Below, piece after piece: positions 16,319 to 27,444 of a stretch of 64,000 nucleotides of DNA. The notes under the pieces were generated by a model. It saw only the letters and a list, made by a program, of their open reading frames with translations, was not told the DNA's origin and did no database searches. Source of the DNA: Secundilactobacillus yichangensis (GTDB taxonomy: Bacteria > Bacillota > Bacilli > Lactobacillales > Lactobacillaceae); the NCBI RefSeq assembly GCF_016861565.1, contig NZ_BOLK01000003.1:124001-188000 (forward strand). Direction: 5' to 3'. How positions within the stretch are numbered: position 1 is the first letter of the stretch; every line of letters begins with the position of its first letter. Both the position numbers and the translations under genes were made by a program.

Positions 16319-17188
16319 CTATTTAAAATATACTGTCTTAGTGCTGGTAACTGGCTTGTACTGATCATGTGAGTAATAGCCCACGCTGACTTTGACACTC
16401 TTTGCCTTTGGCGCATAAATAGTTTTACTAAAGGTATGCTTACTGCTCAACTTAACATACCGATAACCTTTGTAAGTCTTGATGTTTGCGTAATTAGCAG
16501 ATTTATACAGTTTAGCTATTCCAGTAACCTTAACGTACTTCTTTGATGCAGTCTTAGTCGCAGATAGCTTTGAAATGTGACTCTTATAGGAAGGTGCCTT
16601 AGGCTTCGAGGCTACACCATCATAGTTACCGCCATAATCAGACACAGCATCACGCAGCGTCAAAAGGTAGTCAGCTTCATGCGAGAAAATATCATAATAG
16701 TCCACATAGTCCAAGCCACCGCCATCATGAGCATCAATTTCATGTTGAATTTGATGCGCTGATGATTCTAGTTTACCTTGTACTGACTTGGGTAATCTAT
16801 TCCTAAACACGTTATATGACGCAACCATACAATCATAATCGTCTTGAACACCAGCTTTTGTGAATGCGTGGTCAGTGCCAATATCAGCTGAAAGATAACC
16901 CAGATAATAATAAATGCCATAATACTCTGAAGTGTATGCGTTCTTATATTTATAACTATGCGTACTTGGTAGTAATGAAGTCACTTGTGAGCGAATCTCA
17001 GGACGTGCTTTCCCCAAAGCAGCCTTCAAACCATTAACATCACTTGCATATTGCGAATATGGAATATAAGCGGCAGCATGCGCGGTCGTGTTTGTAGAAG
17101 GATTTGGTATCGCAACAAATACCCCACCTAAAATACTTGCGCTTAACATTGCCGTAATGGCACCCTTTTTTAAATTATTTGACATCAT
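16319..17188 (-). CDS. Secreted protein of unknown function
   Basis: 289 residues. AGGGGG lies 4 bases before ATG 17188 and 7 before ATG 17185, so either may be used; the more upstream ATG of the longest frame overlaps the Shine-Dalgarno and is rejected. There is a signal peptide (about 1-38, cleavage near TTAHAAA). Residues 40-200 are helical, with a Tyr-rich stretch (SEYYGIYYYLGYLSADIG) and DAHDGGGLDYVDYYDIF. The last 80 residues are a Lys/Ser/Tyr-rich beta region (YKGYRYVKLSSKHTFSKTIY) that resembles SLAP/SH3-like wall-binding tails of lactobacilli. The likely location is the wall surface. Distance to the next gene (53 bp) allows a shared transcript with it. Confidence 0.7.
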   Translation of the reverse strand: MMSNNLKKGAITAMLSASILGGVFVAIPNPSTNTTAHAAAYIPYSQYASDVNGLKAALGKARPEIRSQVTSLLPSTHSYKYKNAYTSEYYGIYYYLGYLSADIGTDHAFTKAGVQDDYDCMVASYNVFRNRLPKSVQGKLESSAHQIQHEIDAHDGGGLDYVDYYDIFSHEADYLLTLRDAVSDYGGNYDGVASKPKAPSYKSHISKLSATKTASKKYVKVTGIAKLYKSANYANIKTYKGYRYVKLSSKHTFSKTIYAPKAKSVKVSVGYYSHDQYKPVTSTKTVYFK

Positions 17189-17206
17189 TGTTCCCCCTGA
17201 TTTCAT

Positions 17207-17541
17207 AGATTTAATACAACAATTAATTATAGGCTTATAAATTAAAATAGGTAGGATGAATTTTCAATTTTTTAGATATCGACACGCTATTGTATACAAA
17301 AGCAGCCGAGAAAGATCGAACTGATCTTTCTCGGCTGCTTTAATTCAAAATATTATCTTTCTTTAAAACACTATTCATACCTTAATACTCCTTGGCAACA
17401 GTGCTATATGCTCTCCATACTGATTAACGTAGACTAATTCCATTACGACCTAGATCTAGATGAATATTAGCTTTGCAGTGCCTTTACGCCACTCTAACGT
17501 TTGCTTGATTGCCGATTTTTAAAAACCATCACTGATTGCAC
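17207..17541. other. Intergenic region holding the 3' end of the exopolysaccharide operon
   Basis: 335 bases with no supported gene. It contains the strong terminator at 17298-17342 and, between 17345 and 17541, sequence with no recognisable content. Confidence 0.5.
17298..17342 (-). terminator. Terminator at the end of the exopolysaccharide locus
   Basis: Perfect 18-bp GC-rich stem (about 17299-17316 with 17324-17341) followed on the minus strand by TTTTG. It is the first strong terminator downstream of the rml/glycosyltransferase genes. Confidence 0.85.
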
Positions 17542-17850
17542 TCAATCCCGATACCTATCCACATACCACTGAATCGTCTCCTTCATGCCCTCAGAGAGCT
17601 CTTGCTGGCTCTGCCACCCCAGTTCCCGTTCAATCTTCGAACTATCCACCGCATACCGCCAATCATGTCCCAACCGGTCAGCAACATACTCTATTCGGTC
17701 TTCACTGATTCCCAGCTCCGAACAAATCAGCCGCACGATTTCATTATTCGACTGCTCGTTGTGACCACCGATATTATAGACTTCACCAGCACGCCCATGG
17801 CGCATCACTAAATCAATCGCCCGGCAATTATCCATGACGTACAGCTTTCT
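17542..17850 (-). pseudogene. C-terminal fragment of a second dTDP-glucose 4,6-dehydratase (rmlB)
   Basis: The frame encodes about 100 residues starting in the conserved segment LYVMDNCRAIDLVM and running through GEVYNIGGHNEQSN, RPGHD-like RLGHDWRYAVDSSKI and the terminal TIQWYVDRYRD. It matches only the last third of RmlB (compare [19 protein letters not shown] in the intact gene at 20501-21532). The NAD-binding Rossmann half and the YxxxK catalytic motif are absent and homology stops near 17850. The fragment is clearly divergent from the intact copy, so it is not a recent duplication of it. No ribosome binding site precedes the internal ATG. Confidence 0.85.
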
Positions 17851-17925
17851 GTTTTGTCTTACAAATTAATAACACGTAAATTTTGTCATAAGCAAATAAT
17901 TTCAAATACTGATAGCTTCAAGACA

Positions 17926-18888
17926 TCATTTTTCGCTCCCAATAAATCTTAAGCGTCTTCTTAAATATGAAATTGAAAGATTACCAATTCTTTTTTTTAG
18001 CTGTCTTCTATTTTGATCTTTTCTCCATCTAATCAGTTCCCTTGAACTATCGAATAATTGTCCGCAATTATATATTACATTAGGCTTAATGAAAATTTGT
18101 TCATCTATGCTATTTAAGATATTCAGCAATGATCTTTTCTGAAAATGCACATATAGATATTGCTTTACACCAGAATCAGTATGTCCGTATATATTTCCAT
18201 TATTATACTCAATGAAGTTAATATGAACACCATCCGTTGTCATGAAGTCAAATTCCGTTGGTTTTAAGTCAGCAATTAAATTTGGATTATCAAATTGTGA
18301 CACTTTATTTTGTGTTTTCATTATTGCCCAAGAAAGGCCACGTCCTTTATTCTTCCCCCAACCCCACTCATCAAACGCATAAACCGTTTTATTAGTTGCA
18401 ACTTCCTTAAAGGAAGGTACTGCATCTAGATTAAAATTTCTCCTCCAAAGTGAATTCATATAATTACAATTTCTAAACAACGTCAAATGTCCTAAATTAA
18501 AAATTCGATCATATTTACTTAAAATATCTTCAGTGATAAATTTTGAAATATTTCCAAAAATTATGTCACTATCAAAGTAGCCCCACCAAGACGATCCTGA
18601 TAAATATGAAGCAAATAACTCTCCATAAGTTGGCTTAAAATCAACTAATTTGTACGGACTGATAATTTTTGCTGTGTAGCCTAACATTTTGTTAATTCTC
18701 TTCTTTAATTCCTCAAGACTACAATCTACAAAAAGTACATTAGAAGGTACTTTTAATGACCTAGTGTCTATATCTGTCGGTATGATAAAGTTGATATTTG
18801 AATTGTGCTTAAATGAATCCATCAGTATGGGAAAATTCGAAGGAAATGAGTTCCCAAAATAAGGAGAAATTAAGCTTATTTTTTCCAT
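17926..18888 (-). CDS. DUF6625 family protein, putative glycosyltransferase-like
   Basis: 320 residues; ATG with GAGGAG upstream. It starts MEKISLISPYFGNSFPSNF and carries the family pattern: FIIPTDID, SPYKLVDFKPTYGELF and WWGYFDSDIIFGNISKF, then NLGHLTLFRN. The DSD (FDSDIIFG) resembles the DxD metal/nucleotide-sugar site of GT-A enzymes, which suggests sugar transfer, but catalysis is not established for this family as far as I know. It is the last intact gene of the exopolysaccharide operon and probably modifies the repeat unit. The gene is very AT-rich, like the rest of the variable segment. Confidence 0.75.
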   Translation of the reverse strand: MEKISLISPYFGNSFPSNFPILMDSFKHNSNINFIIPTDIDTRSLKVPSNVLFVDCSLEELKKRINKMLGYTAKIISPYKLVDFKPTYGELFASYLSGSSWWGYFDSDIIFGNISKFITEDILSKYDRIFNLGHLTLFRNCNYMNSLWRRNFNLDAVPSFKEVATNKTVYAFDEWGWGKNKGRGLSWAIMKTQNKVSQFDNPNLIADLKPTEFDFMTTDGVHINFIEYNNGNIYGHTDSGVKQYLYVHFQKRSLLNILNSIDEQIFIKPNVIYNCGQLFDSSRELIRWRKDQNRRQLKKRIGNLSISYLRRRLRFIGSEK

Positions 18889-18906
18889 TTTTAATCTCCT
18901 CTGTCT

Positions 18907-19563
18907 TTATTTTCGGTTAACTATGTCTTTAGCACGCCTATCAAATACTCTAGAATATGCGGGAATGGATTTGGTAACCAAGGTTCCAGCCCCAATTACA
19001 CTTCCTTGACCAATTTTTACGCCATCCAAAATAACGACATTTGTACCAATCCATACATTACTTTCGATGGTAATTCCTTGCTGTTCAACTCCTTGAGATT
19101 TAATAGTTGCCTTACTATCAGAAAATATATGATTTTCTGCAATCATAGTAACGTTCGGCCCAATCATGACATTTTCTCCAATAATAATTTTTCCTGCCGC
19201 TCCAATATAACCACCTGGTCCGATTGAACTATTATTACCAATCTGAAGTGTATCACCAATATGGCCGACTCCATAATAGCTACTTGGCCGAACCATGACA
19301 TTTCTACCGATGGTTACATTATCTTTAAAAACTATCCCCCTCTCACTTAATCCTTGAATTTCAGAAAAGTCTTCAAATTTAACATTCCGTCCAGTGCTAA
19401 TATATTGCGAGTTAATAATTTTTACTTTTTTCCCAATAAACAAAGGACCGGAATGTTTCTTAAGAAAGAGGCCTCTGACATAGCCACGTAAAAGCTTAAT
19501 TAAAGTACTAAAATAAATTTGAAATTTTGTATACTTACTGACTCTTGAATTAATAGAAGTCAT
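18907..19563 (-). CDS. Left-handed beta-helix O-acetyltransferase
   Basis: 218 residues; ATG with GGAGGG upstream. From residue about 45 onwards it is built of hexapeptide repeats ([LIV]-G-x4 pattern), including NVMIGPNVTMIAENHIF, the loop with catalytic His typical of WbbJ/WcaF-type maltose/galactoside acetyltransferase relatives, and VWIGTNVVILDGVKIGQGS near the end. The N-terminal 40 residues are basic and may contact the membrane. It should transfer acetyl from acetyl-CoA to a sugar of the exopolysaccharide repeat unit. It is located between rmlD and the DUF6625 gene in the same operon. Confidence 0.85.
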   Translation of the reverse strand: MTSINSRVSKYTKFQIYFSTLIKLLRGYVRGLFLKKHSGPLFIGKKVKIINSQYISTGRNVKFEDFSEIQGLSERGIVFKDNVTIGRNVMVRPSSYYGVGHIGDTLQIGNNSSIGPGGYIGAAGKIIIGENVMIGPNVTMIAENHIFSDSKATIKSQGVEQQGITIESNVWIGTNVVILDGVKIGQGSVIGAGTLVTKSIPAYSRVFDRRAKDIVNRK

Positions 19564-19582
19564 TATTTAATTCCCTCCGAAG

Positions 19583-20416
19583 TTAGTCTCTTTCAAAATT
19601 TTCTAAAGCTTGTTTCCAATTTGATATCTTAAATCCTGTTTTTTTGACACGACTTAAATTCATGACTGAATGCTTCGGTCGAACTGCTTTTTGAGGAAAT
19701 TGAGCAGAAGCAACAGGCACCACCATAACATCCTGATTTTTCAAAATTTCCTTAGCAAACTCATACCAAGTACATGATCCATCGTTAGACAGCTGATAAG
19801 TTCCAAACTCTATTTGGTGCTCAACAGCATAGATCATAAACTCTGCCAACGTGTAGGTCCAAGTAGGCCGACCAACCTGATCATTGACCACAGTTAAAGT
19901 ATCATGTGTCTTAGCGAGTCGTAGCATAGTGAAGACGAAGTTCTTGCCGTATTGACCAAATACCCATGAAGTCCGAATGATGTAGTACTTATCCATGATT
20001 TCTCGAATGGCTTCTTCACCAGCCAACTTAGCCCGACCATACTCAGTTTGCGGATTAGTCTGGTCATCTACTTGATATTCTGATTGTTTCTGACCATCAA
20101 ATACATAATCGGTACTGATATAAACTAAAATTGCACCCGCATTCTTAGCAGCTTTAGCCACATTACGAGTCCCGTCAACATTAATTTTCCAGTTGGCTTC
20201 TTTACCTTCATCCTCAGCCAGATCAACCGCGGTGTATGCTGCACAGTGAAAAATCACATCTGGCTTAACCTCATTTACCTTATTAGTAACAGCATCATAA
20301 TCCGTGATGTCCATTTTTCTCGAACCATAACCGACAAAGTCAGCACCTTTTCGCTCCAATATCTTCGATAACTCTGTCCCTAATTGCCCCTGGGCACCTG
20401 TTACTAAATATTTCAT
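19583..20416 (-). CDS. rmlD: dTDP-4-dehydrorhamnose reductase
   Basis: 277 residues, an extended SDR. It carries the nucleotide-binding glycine motif TGAQGQLG at the N-terminus, ISTDYVFDG and the catalytic YGRAK (Tyr-x-x-x-Lys), plus RTSWVFGQYGKNFV. It reduces dTDP-4-keto-L-rhamnose to dTDP-L-rhamnose with NAD(P)H, the last step of the rml pathway. It is fourth of rmlA-C-B-D, 84 bp after rmlB. Length is normal for the family. Confidence 0.95.
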   Translation of the reverse strand: MKYLVTGAQGQLGTELSKILERKGADFVGYGSRKMDITDYDAVTNKVNEVKPDVIFHCAAYTAVDLAEDEGKEANWKINVDGTRNVAKAAKNAGAILVYISTDYVFDGQKQSEYQVDDQTNPQTEYGRAKLAGEEAIREIMDKYYIIRTSWVFGQYGKNFVFTMLRLAKTHDTLTVVNDQVGRPTWTYTLAEFMIYAVEHQIEFGTYQLSNDGSCTWYEFAKEILKNQDVMVVPVASAQFPQKAVRPKHSVMNLSRVKKTGFKISNWKQALENFERD

Positions 20417-20500
20417 GATATTTTCTCCTCAAAATTATTCAAAAAGAGATTTGCCCCTCGACAAATCTCAATCATTATTATTTACATTCACAAGTTGAAA

Positions 20501-22125
<1,625 letters not shown>

Positions 22126-22127
22126 AA

Positions 22128-22997
22128 TTAGTCCTCCTCAATCATTCTTAACAAATATTGGCCATAATCATTCTTTTTTAGTGGCTGTGCTAATTTGTAA
22201 ACTTGTTCTTTATCAATATAACCCATTCGATAAGCCACTTCTTCAAGACAAGCAATCTTTAAATTCTGACGCTTTTGAACTGTCTCAATAAAACCAGAAG
22301 CCTCATGTAAGGATTCATGTGTACCAGTATCTAACCAGGCATAACCACGTCCAAGTAATTCAACATCAAGTTGTCCACGCTTTAGATACTCCTTATTAAC
22401 ATCGGTGATTTCTAGTTCACCACGTGGCGAAGGTTTAAGATTCTTAGCAATATTTACAACCTGATTGTCATAAAAGTACATACCTGTCACAGCATAATTG
22501 CTAGCAGGATGTTCCGGCTTCTCCTCAATAGATTTAACATGGTGATTCTTATCAAATTCTACCACACCAAATCTTTCGGGATCATTAACTTGATAACCAA
22601 AAACAGTTGCACCTGATTCTTTTTGTGCACTTCGTTGTACCATTTTGGACAGGCCACTACCATAATAAATGTTATCCCCAAGTATTAAGCAAACCGAGTC
22701 ATCACCGATAAAATCAGCACCTAAAATAAAAGCCTCAGCCAGACCATTTGGCTTTTTTTGAATCTTATAGTTAATGTTAATGCCTAATTGGGAGCCGTCC
22801 CCCAGGAGATCTTGAAAATTCGACAAATCCCGTGGTGTTGAAATTAATAAAAGATCTGTAATTCCAGCTAACAACATAGTTGAAAGTGGATAATAAATCA
22901 TAGGTTTATCATAAATTGGAACAAGTTGTTTAGATATAGCCTCAGTTATCGGATATAATCTAGTCCCAGAACCTCCAGCAAGTAAAATTCCCTTCAT
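22128..22997 (-). CDS. rmlA: Glucose-1-phosphate thymidylyltransferase
   Basis: 289 residues, normal length. It carries the nucleotidyltransferase signature [13 protein letters not shown] followed by [18 protein letters not shown], the metal-binding LGDNIYYG and the C-terminal [12 protein letters not shown]. It makes dTDP-glucose from dTTP and glucose-1-phosphate and is usually feedback-inhibited by dTDP-rhamnose. First gene of rmlACBD. The order A-C-B-D is usual for lactic acid bacteria. Confidence 0.96.
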   Translation of the reverse strand: MKGILLAGGSGTRLYPITEAISKQLVPIYDKPMIYYPLSTMLLAGITDLLLISTPRDLSNFQDLLGDGSQLGININYKIQKKPNGLAEAFILGADFIGDDSVCLILGDNIYYGSGLSKMVQRSAQKESGATVFGYQVNDPERFGVVEFDKNHHVKSIEEKPEHPASNYAVTGMYFYDNQVVNIAKNLKPSPRGELEITDVNKEYLKRGQLDVELLGRGYAWLDTGTHESLHEASGFIETVQKRQNLKIACLEEVAYRMGYIDKEQVYKLAQPLKKNDYGQYLLRMIEED

Positions 22998-23837
22998 TAT
23001 TTACACCTCTTTTTGACTAAGTTGTGCTTCTTCATATTTTCCAAATTGTCCCCTTAAACCATCAAATATGCCCATTAAAACACTTTATGCATTCTCTTTT
23101 TTCTGATTTCCAAAAAGAACTTGAATTACTGCATTAATGAAAACTTTTAAACCTACTTAATTTTTGATGGTACTCGCTGCCTTAACACAAAAAAGCAATA
23201 TTTCGGTAAATATTAAATATAATACAGTCTAAGGGCAGGCGTTAACAGTTACCGAAACCTTTTTGGTAGTTTCCATTAGTTTGGCGATTTAAAATTACAC
23301 CCTCATTTATAAAATAACTTCAAAACCCATATTTCTTGATTTCCAACACCATTTATAACATACAAAATTAATAAAAAATTCTTCTTTAAACAAACTAATT
23401 TTAGTAAAGGCTGATACTGTTGTGATTGATTCCGAACTAACCATCTCTGGTACAGAAATAAAGCATGACCCTTACTATTCTTATTAATAATTGGACTCAT
23501 CATAATCAATTTTGTATTACTATATTTCTCAGCGCAGAAATTCTCTGTAATTTTTTGTAAATTTGATTCACCGTAATTGCTGTCTTGATCAAAAAAACTG
23601 CTAGTTCACTATCACTTTTAAGAGTAGCCAAAAGAAATTTTATCGCAACATTTTGTACATACCAAATATCTTGACTACAATTTAATAAAGTAAGCTTAAT
23701 CGAATAATTTGTAATAGTCATAATTTGATTTAATTTTTCGGATTATTATCATCAATTACTCCACTAGGAGAAGTATTGACTGTTTTACCTTTGATTTACC
23801 CAAAGTTAAACCTCCATAATCGTCAAATTATTAACAA
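22998..23837. other. Gene-poor, decayed region between glycosyltransferase and rmlA genes
   Basis: 840 bases. Two short minus-strand frames (23303-23509 and 23506-23721) lack ribosome binding sites and recognisable domains; they may be frame-shifted remains of one old gene, with SDSELAVFLIKTAITVNQIY as the most protein-like stretch. A 24-codon frame beginning MGIFDGLRGQFGKYEE ends 3 bases before rmlA but has no ribosome binding site. At 23775-23825 there is an rmlC 5' relic (separate entry). The rest is AT-rich with no signal I can name. Confidence 0.5.
23775..23825 (-). pseudogene. Relic of the 5' end of an rmlC gene
   Basis: The minus strand reads GGAGG then a TTG start followed by codons for MGKSKVK, aligning with the intact rmlC start (GGAGG, TTG, MGKLKVT). 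18 of the first 19 bases from the start codon agree. The resemblance ends after about 26 coding bases and a stop follows shortly. The relic lies immediately downstream of the glycosyltransferase gene at 23838, so the former order was glycosyltransferase then rmlC. Confidence 0.65.
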
Positions 23838-24944
23838 TCAGCGTATTGATGATTCCACGACTTTAAAGTCCGCTAACCATGCACTCCAATTAAGTCTAGT
23901 TTCAAATCTCTCACGTGCAGCTCTTGAATATTGAACAAGCCTATTCTCACTCATTAATTTAATGTATTCATCAGCAAAGTCAGCTGAAGTTGACCCTTCT
24001 GGTAGACAACTGCCTGTCTTTCCTTGAACAACGTATGATTTTACACCGCCTGTGTCATACGTTAAAGTGGGCAAAGCATAACAAGCTGCCTCACAAAATA
24101 CAATACCTGCACATTCGGCTCTAGTTGGTAAAATAAATACGTCACATTTCTTATACAATGCTATTAGCTTTTTACTCTGTTGCTTATCAGTTTTACTAAG
24201 TCTACCCCAAAAGATTATATTCTCATTCTCTGAGAGACTCGCTGGCTTATCTACACCCACAATATTTAAACGATAAGTATTGCCATTGCTTCTCTCATTG
24301 AGTAAGTTAACGGTATCAATAGCAATATCGATACCTTTTCGTTTCCATTCGACCCCTACGAGTAAAAAATTAATTTCTTTCGCCTCTGGGTTGAAAAAAT
24401 TATAATCAAATTTATCCTCAATATTCGCACCAAAAGGTATAACACTTATACGCTCTTCAGGAATATGATAATAATTAACTGCATCATTTTTAGCCCAGTC
24501 ACTCGCTAGAATTATTTTATCAGACCGGCTTAAGGTTTCTTTTTCATTCATGTTTTTTCGCTTTACTTCAGTTTCTGACTTGTTGAAGAAATAATAATTG
24601 TTCATCGAATGATATGTTGCATCACTTAAATAAATAACTTTCCCTTCAGAAAAATCAATTAGATGTGCCCATTCACTCCCAACTGGTGCAAAAGTGATAT
24701 CGCTTTGTGAAAGTCCAAATTTAGCAATTGTTTTTCGATTTAGTCGTTCTTCAATACCATAATATAACCCTTCTAGCTTCAATTTCTTCAAAAATTTTCT
24801 CAGGATTTTTCTAAAAAATGAAAATTTCATTTGTAGATCACGGAGATCATAAACAGTAGATAAAATTCTACTCATTGCAAAGATTGTACCACTCCAAGCA
24901 TTTCTATCAGAAATGCCACTTACACTTAAATAATTTAGCTTCAT
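23838..24944 (-). CDS. Family 4 glycosyltransferase
   Basis: 368 residues from ATG 24944 (8 bases after AAAGGGG); GTG 24950 and ATG 24947 are alternatives too close to the Shine-Dalgarno. The GT-B C-terminal domain shows LVGVEWKRKGIDIAID and the donor-site loop PTRAECAGIVFCEAACYALP, in which E-x7-E-like acidic residues bind the nucleotide sugar. The N-terminal half is more divergent and basic (KFSFFRKILRKFLKKLKLE), suggesting membrane contact. It transfers a sugar of the exopolysaccharide repeat unit; donor unknown. Confidence 0.85.
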   Translation of the reverse strand: MKLNYLSVSGISDRNAWSGTIFAMSRILSTVYDLRDLQMKFSFFRKILRKFLKKLKLEGLYYGIEERLNRKTIAKFGLSQSDITFAPVGSEWAHLIDFSEGKVIYLSDATYHSMNNYYFFNKSETEVKRKNMNEKETLSRSDKIILASDWAKNDAVNYYHIPEERISVIPFGANIEDKFDYNFFNPEAKEINFLLVGVEWKRKGIDIAIDTVNLLNERSNGNTYRLNIVGVDKPASLSENENIIFWGRLSKTDKQQSKKLIALYKKCDVFILPTRAECAGIVFCEAACYALPTLTYDTGGVKSYVVQGKTGSCLPEGSTSADFADEYIKLMSENRLVQYSRAARERFETRLNWSAWLADFKVVESSIR

Positions 24945-24971
24945 CATCACATCCCCTTTAATTATAGTAAC

Positions 24972-26411
24972 CTAATTGAATCTTTTTATAGAAAACCATC
25001 TATAAGCTTCTCTGCAAACAAGTCGGAATTCTTCCACTTTTTCAGTCCATAATATACAACCATAAATTATAATTCCTGTAATGGCTTCAATCAAGAAGGC
25101 AAAAAAGTTGCTAGGAAACGCTTGTACTTCCAGTGAGATTGCTATACCCATAATTATTGCAGCAATAAATGCCTTAGTAAGCAGAATATAAAACTGCTTA
25201 AATAATATAGTTTTTCTAGTAAACCAGATTTGCGTAACTGTCACACATAACTCTGAAAGCACGGAAGTCACCGCTGCACCAATCGCACCTAAGTATAATA
25301 TCAATGGAACATTAATAAGGATGGTGACAATCGCACCACCGAAAATGGAAATTGTATAAAGCTTATTTTTATTAATTGCAACCAGATATTGAGCGCCTAT
25401 TATTCCTGCGATAGCTATAGGCATTATTGCCAAAGATTCAATTCTTATAACATTAATAGTTGGATAAAACTTATTTCCCAAAAACCATGGAATAAATTTT
25501 GAAGAAACACTGATAAGCCCTGAAACCATGGGAAATGTAATGATTATTGCAAATGCTAACCCATCGTTTAACATCTTGTTTACTTTATCAGTTGCTCCCT
25601 TAACATAAGCATTTGCAACATGAGGCATCATAACTGTTGTGAACGCAGATACTACTGTCAGCAAAATACGTATAATTTTATCAGAATTATCAAAATATGC
25701 AGCTAATTCAACTGACCCTAATGTAGCAAGCATAATTTTATTTAAAATTGAGTAGATACTTATAGCAATCTGGGGAACAAATAATTCTAAAGTGTTTTTT
25801 AAATGATAAAAGGGATGAAGCTTAACATTTAAATGAAAAATAATTGTTTTTTTTAAATAAGGCCATAGTGATAGGTTCCCAAGAAGTGTAGTCCCAGAAA
25901 TAATGAGTATATAATTAAAAATATCTTCTTTGGTTCGAACAAACGCAAATATCAAAATCACTGAAAAGAATTTCACTACAAAATTTCTTAAAACTGTTAC
26001 TTTAAAATTCTCCAGTCCCATAAATAACCACGAAATATCAGCCGCACATGCCAGAATCAAAAATGATTGTGCTAAATAATACTTAATATATTCACCATCT
26101 ATGATCAAAAAAACTGTAAATAGGAGTAAAGAAACAACAGTTGTAAATATAGAAAGAATCTCTATCTCCCAAAAATTTTTACTCAATTCAACCTTATCGT
26201 CGCGTTTATATGCGATTTGCCGTTGCCCATAGAAACCCAGCCCTAATGTAGCTAGAAGAGTAAAATACTGGGTTGTTGAATTTGTTAAGGTATTTATTCC
26301 CACTCCATGTGGACCTAATACTCTTGAAATATAAGGTGTCGTTAACAAAGGTACAATTAGCGCAAACACCTGATATGACATGTTGTAAAGGTAATTTTTT
26401 ACTGTTTTCAT
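24972..26411 (-). CDS. wzx: Wzx-type lipid-linked oligosaccharide flippase
   Basis: 479 residues, strongly hydrophobic throughout, with 12-14 predicted transmembrane helices and the MATE/MOP-superfamily N-terminus (NYLYNMSYQVFALIVPLLT, then PYISRVLGPHGVGI). It moves undecaprenyl-pyrophosphate-linked repeat units to the outer leaflet of the membrane. ATG with AAAGGG upstream. It sits among glycosyltransferases and a Wzy-like polymerase, which together define a Wzx/Wzy-dependent pathway. Confidence 0.9.
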   Translation of the reverse strand: MKTVKNYLYNMSYQVFALIVPLLTTPYISRVLGPHGVGINTLTNSTTQYFTLLATLGLGFYGQRQIAYKRDDKVELSKNFWEIEILSIFTTVVSLLLFTVFLIIDGEYIKYYLAQSFLILACAADISWLFMGLENFKVTVLRNFVVKFFSVILIFAFVRTKEDIFNYILIISGTTLLGNLSLWPYLKKTIIFHLNVKLHPFYHLKNTLELFVPQIAISIYSILNKIMLATLGSVELAAYFDNSDKIIRILLTVVSAFTTVMMPHVANAYVKGATDKVNKMLNDGLAFAIIITFPMVSGLISVSSKFIPWFLGNKFYPTINVIRIESLAIMPIAIAGIIGAQYLVAINKNKLYTISIFGGAIVTILINVPLILYLGAIGAAVTSVLSELCVTVTQIWFTRKTILFKQFYILLTKAFIAAIIMGIAISLEVQAFPSNFFAFLIEAITGIIIYGCILWTEKVEEFRLVCREAYRWFSIKRFN

Positions 26412-26473
26412 CTAATCCCTTTCATGCCCGAATATGATAACTTTTCATTTGATAGACTTGCCAATTAACAGAC

Positions 26474-27421
26474 TCACTTTAAAGGTGATAGCTTACTTAG
26501 GAGGAAAAAGAAAGAAAAAATAGCTCGTTGCTTATAATTTGATGTACTCAAAATGTTTTTAACGGTCATATTTTTTTTAAGATATTTGATTGATTTTTCT
26601 TTTTCAAGCTTATCTTTCTTATGCCTATAATGACTTATTGCTAAGTCCACTTTTGATTTTGAAATTTCTAAATTAATATTTTTTGATGAAATACGCTTGT
26701 CGTGCATACACAGATGAAGTATTTGAGTAAAGGGTAGAAAATCTTCTTCAAGACTATTACTCATTGATAATAATGCACTACTATTATGTTGCCAGTAGTA
26801 GTAGCTATTACTAGGAATAGTAACAATATTATTGTTACATTTTAGCAGATACTCTACAACAAATTTATGATCTTCAAATCGAACTAAATGCGGATCAAAT
26901 GAGATACTGTTACTCTTGACGATTTGACTGCAAAATAACTTGTTCCACACTACACCTTCCATTCCAAACTTATTAAAAGTATTATCAACTGCTTCAGACA
27001 CGTTAAATTTAGAATTTAATAATCGTGACTGGAAGAGTATTTTACCATTTTGATCAAAATACTTTAATCCGCATACTATCATATCAGCTTTATTTGAAAG
27101 TCCGGTTTCAACTAAGTTTTTTAGATGAATAGGCGATAAAGTATCATCAACGTCAACAAAAGTGAAATACCTGGTTTTTAGTCTTTGTAGTGCAAAATTT
27201 CTTGCCGAACTGACACCCTTATGCTCGCAATGAAAAACTTTAAATCGTTGATCATTTGATATTTCTTCCACAGCTTGCTCATATCCGGAATCAGTAGATC
27301 CATCATCAATTAAAAACACTTTAAAATGATTAAACTCCTGTTCCATAAGTGACTTGATTGCCCGATGAATATATTTCTGACTATTATAAAATGGAATGAT
27401 AACTGTAACTATTGCATCCAT
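26474..27421 (-). CDS. Family 2 glycosyltransferase
   Basis: 315 residues. The GT-A fold starts VTVIIPFYNSQKYIHRAI, followed by LIDDGSTDSG and the metal-binding DxD in FTFVDVDDTLSP, with VRFEDHKFVVEYL as the acceptor-side ED motif. The C-terminus is basic and aromatic. It acts on the cytoplasmic side on the growing repeat unit; sugar specificity cannot be read. ATG with GAGGAG upstream, 62 bp before wzx. Confidence 0.9.
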   Translation of the reverse strand: MDAIVTVIIPFYNSQKYIHRAIKSLMEQEFNHFKVFLIDDGSTDSGYEQAVEEISNDQRFKVFHCEHKGVSSARNFALQRLKTRYFTFVDVDDTLSPIHLKNLVETGLSNKADMIVCGLKYFDQNGKILFQSRLLNSKFNVSEAVDNTFNKFGMEGVVWNKLFCSQIVKSNSISFDPHLVRFEDHKFVVEYLLKCNNNIVTIPSNSYYYWQHNSSALLSMSNSLEEDFLPFTQILHLCMHDKRISSKNINLEISKSKVDLAISHYRHKKDKLEKEKSIKYLKKNMTVKNILSTSNYKQRAIFSFFFLLSKLSPLK

Positions 27422-27444
27422 ATAATTCTCCTCAAATTCAACAC

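Noticed and set aside
23014..23070. 24-codon frame beginning MGIFDGLRGQF just before rmlA
   Set aside because: It resembles the start of a larger family but stops at once, has no ribosome binding site and may be chance; kept only as a remark in the region entry.
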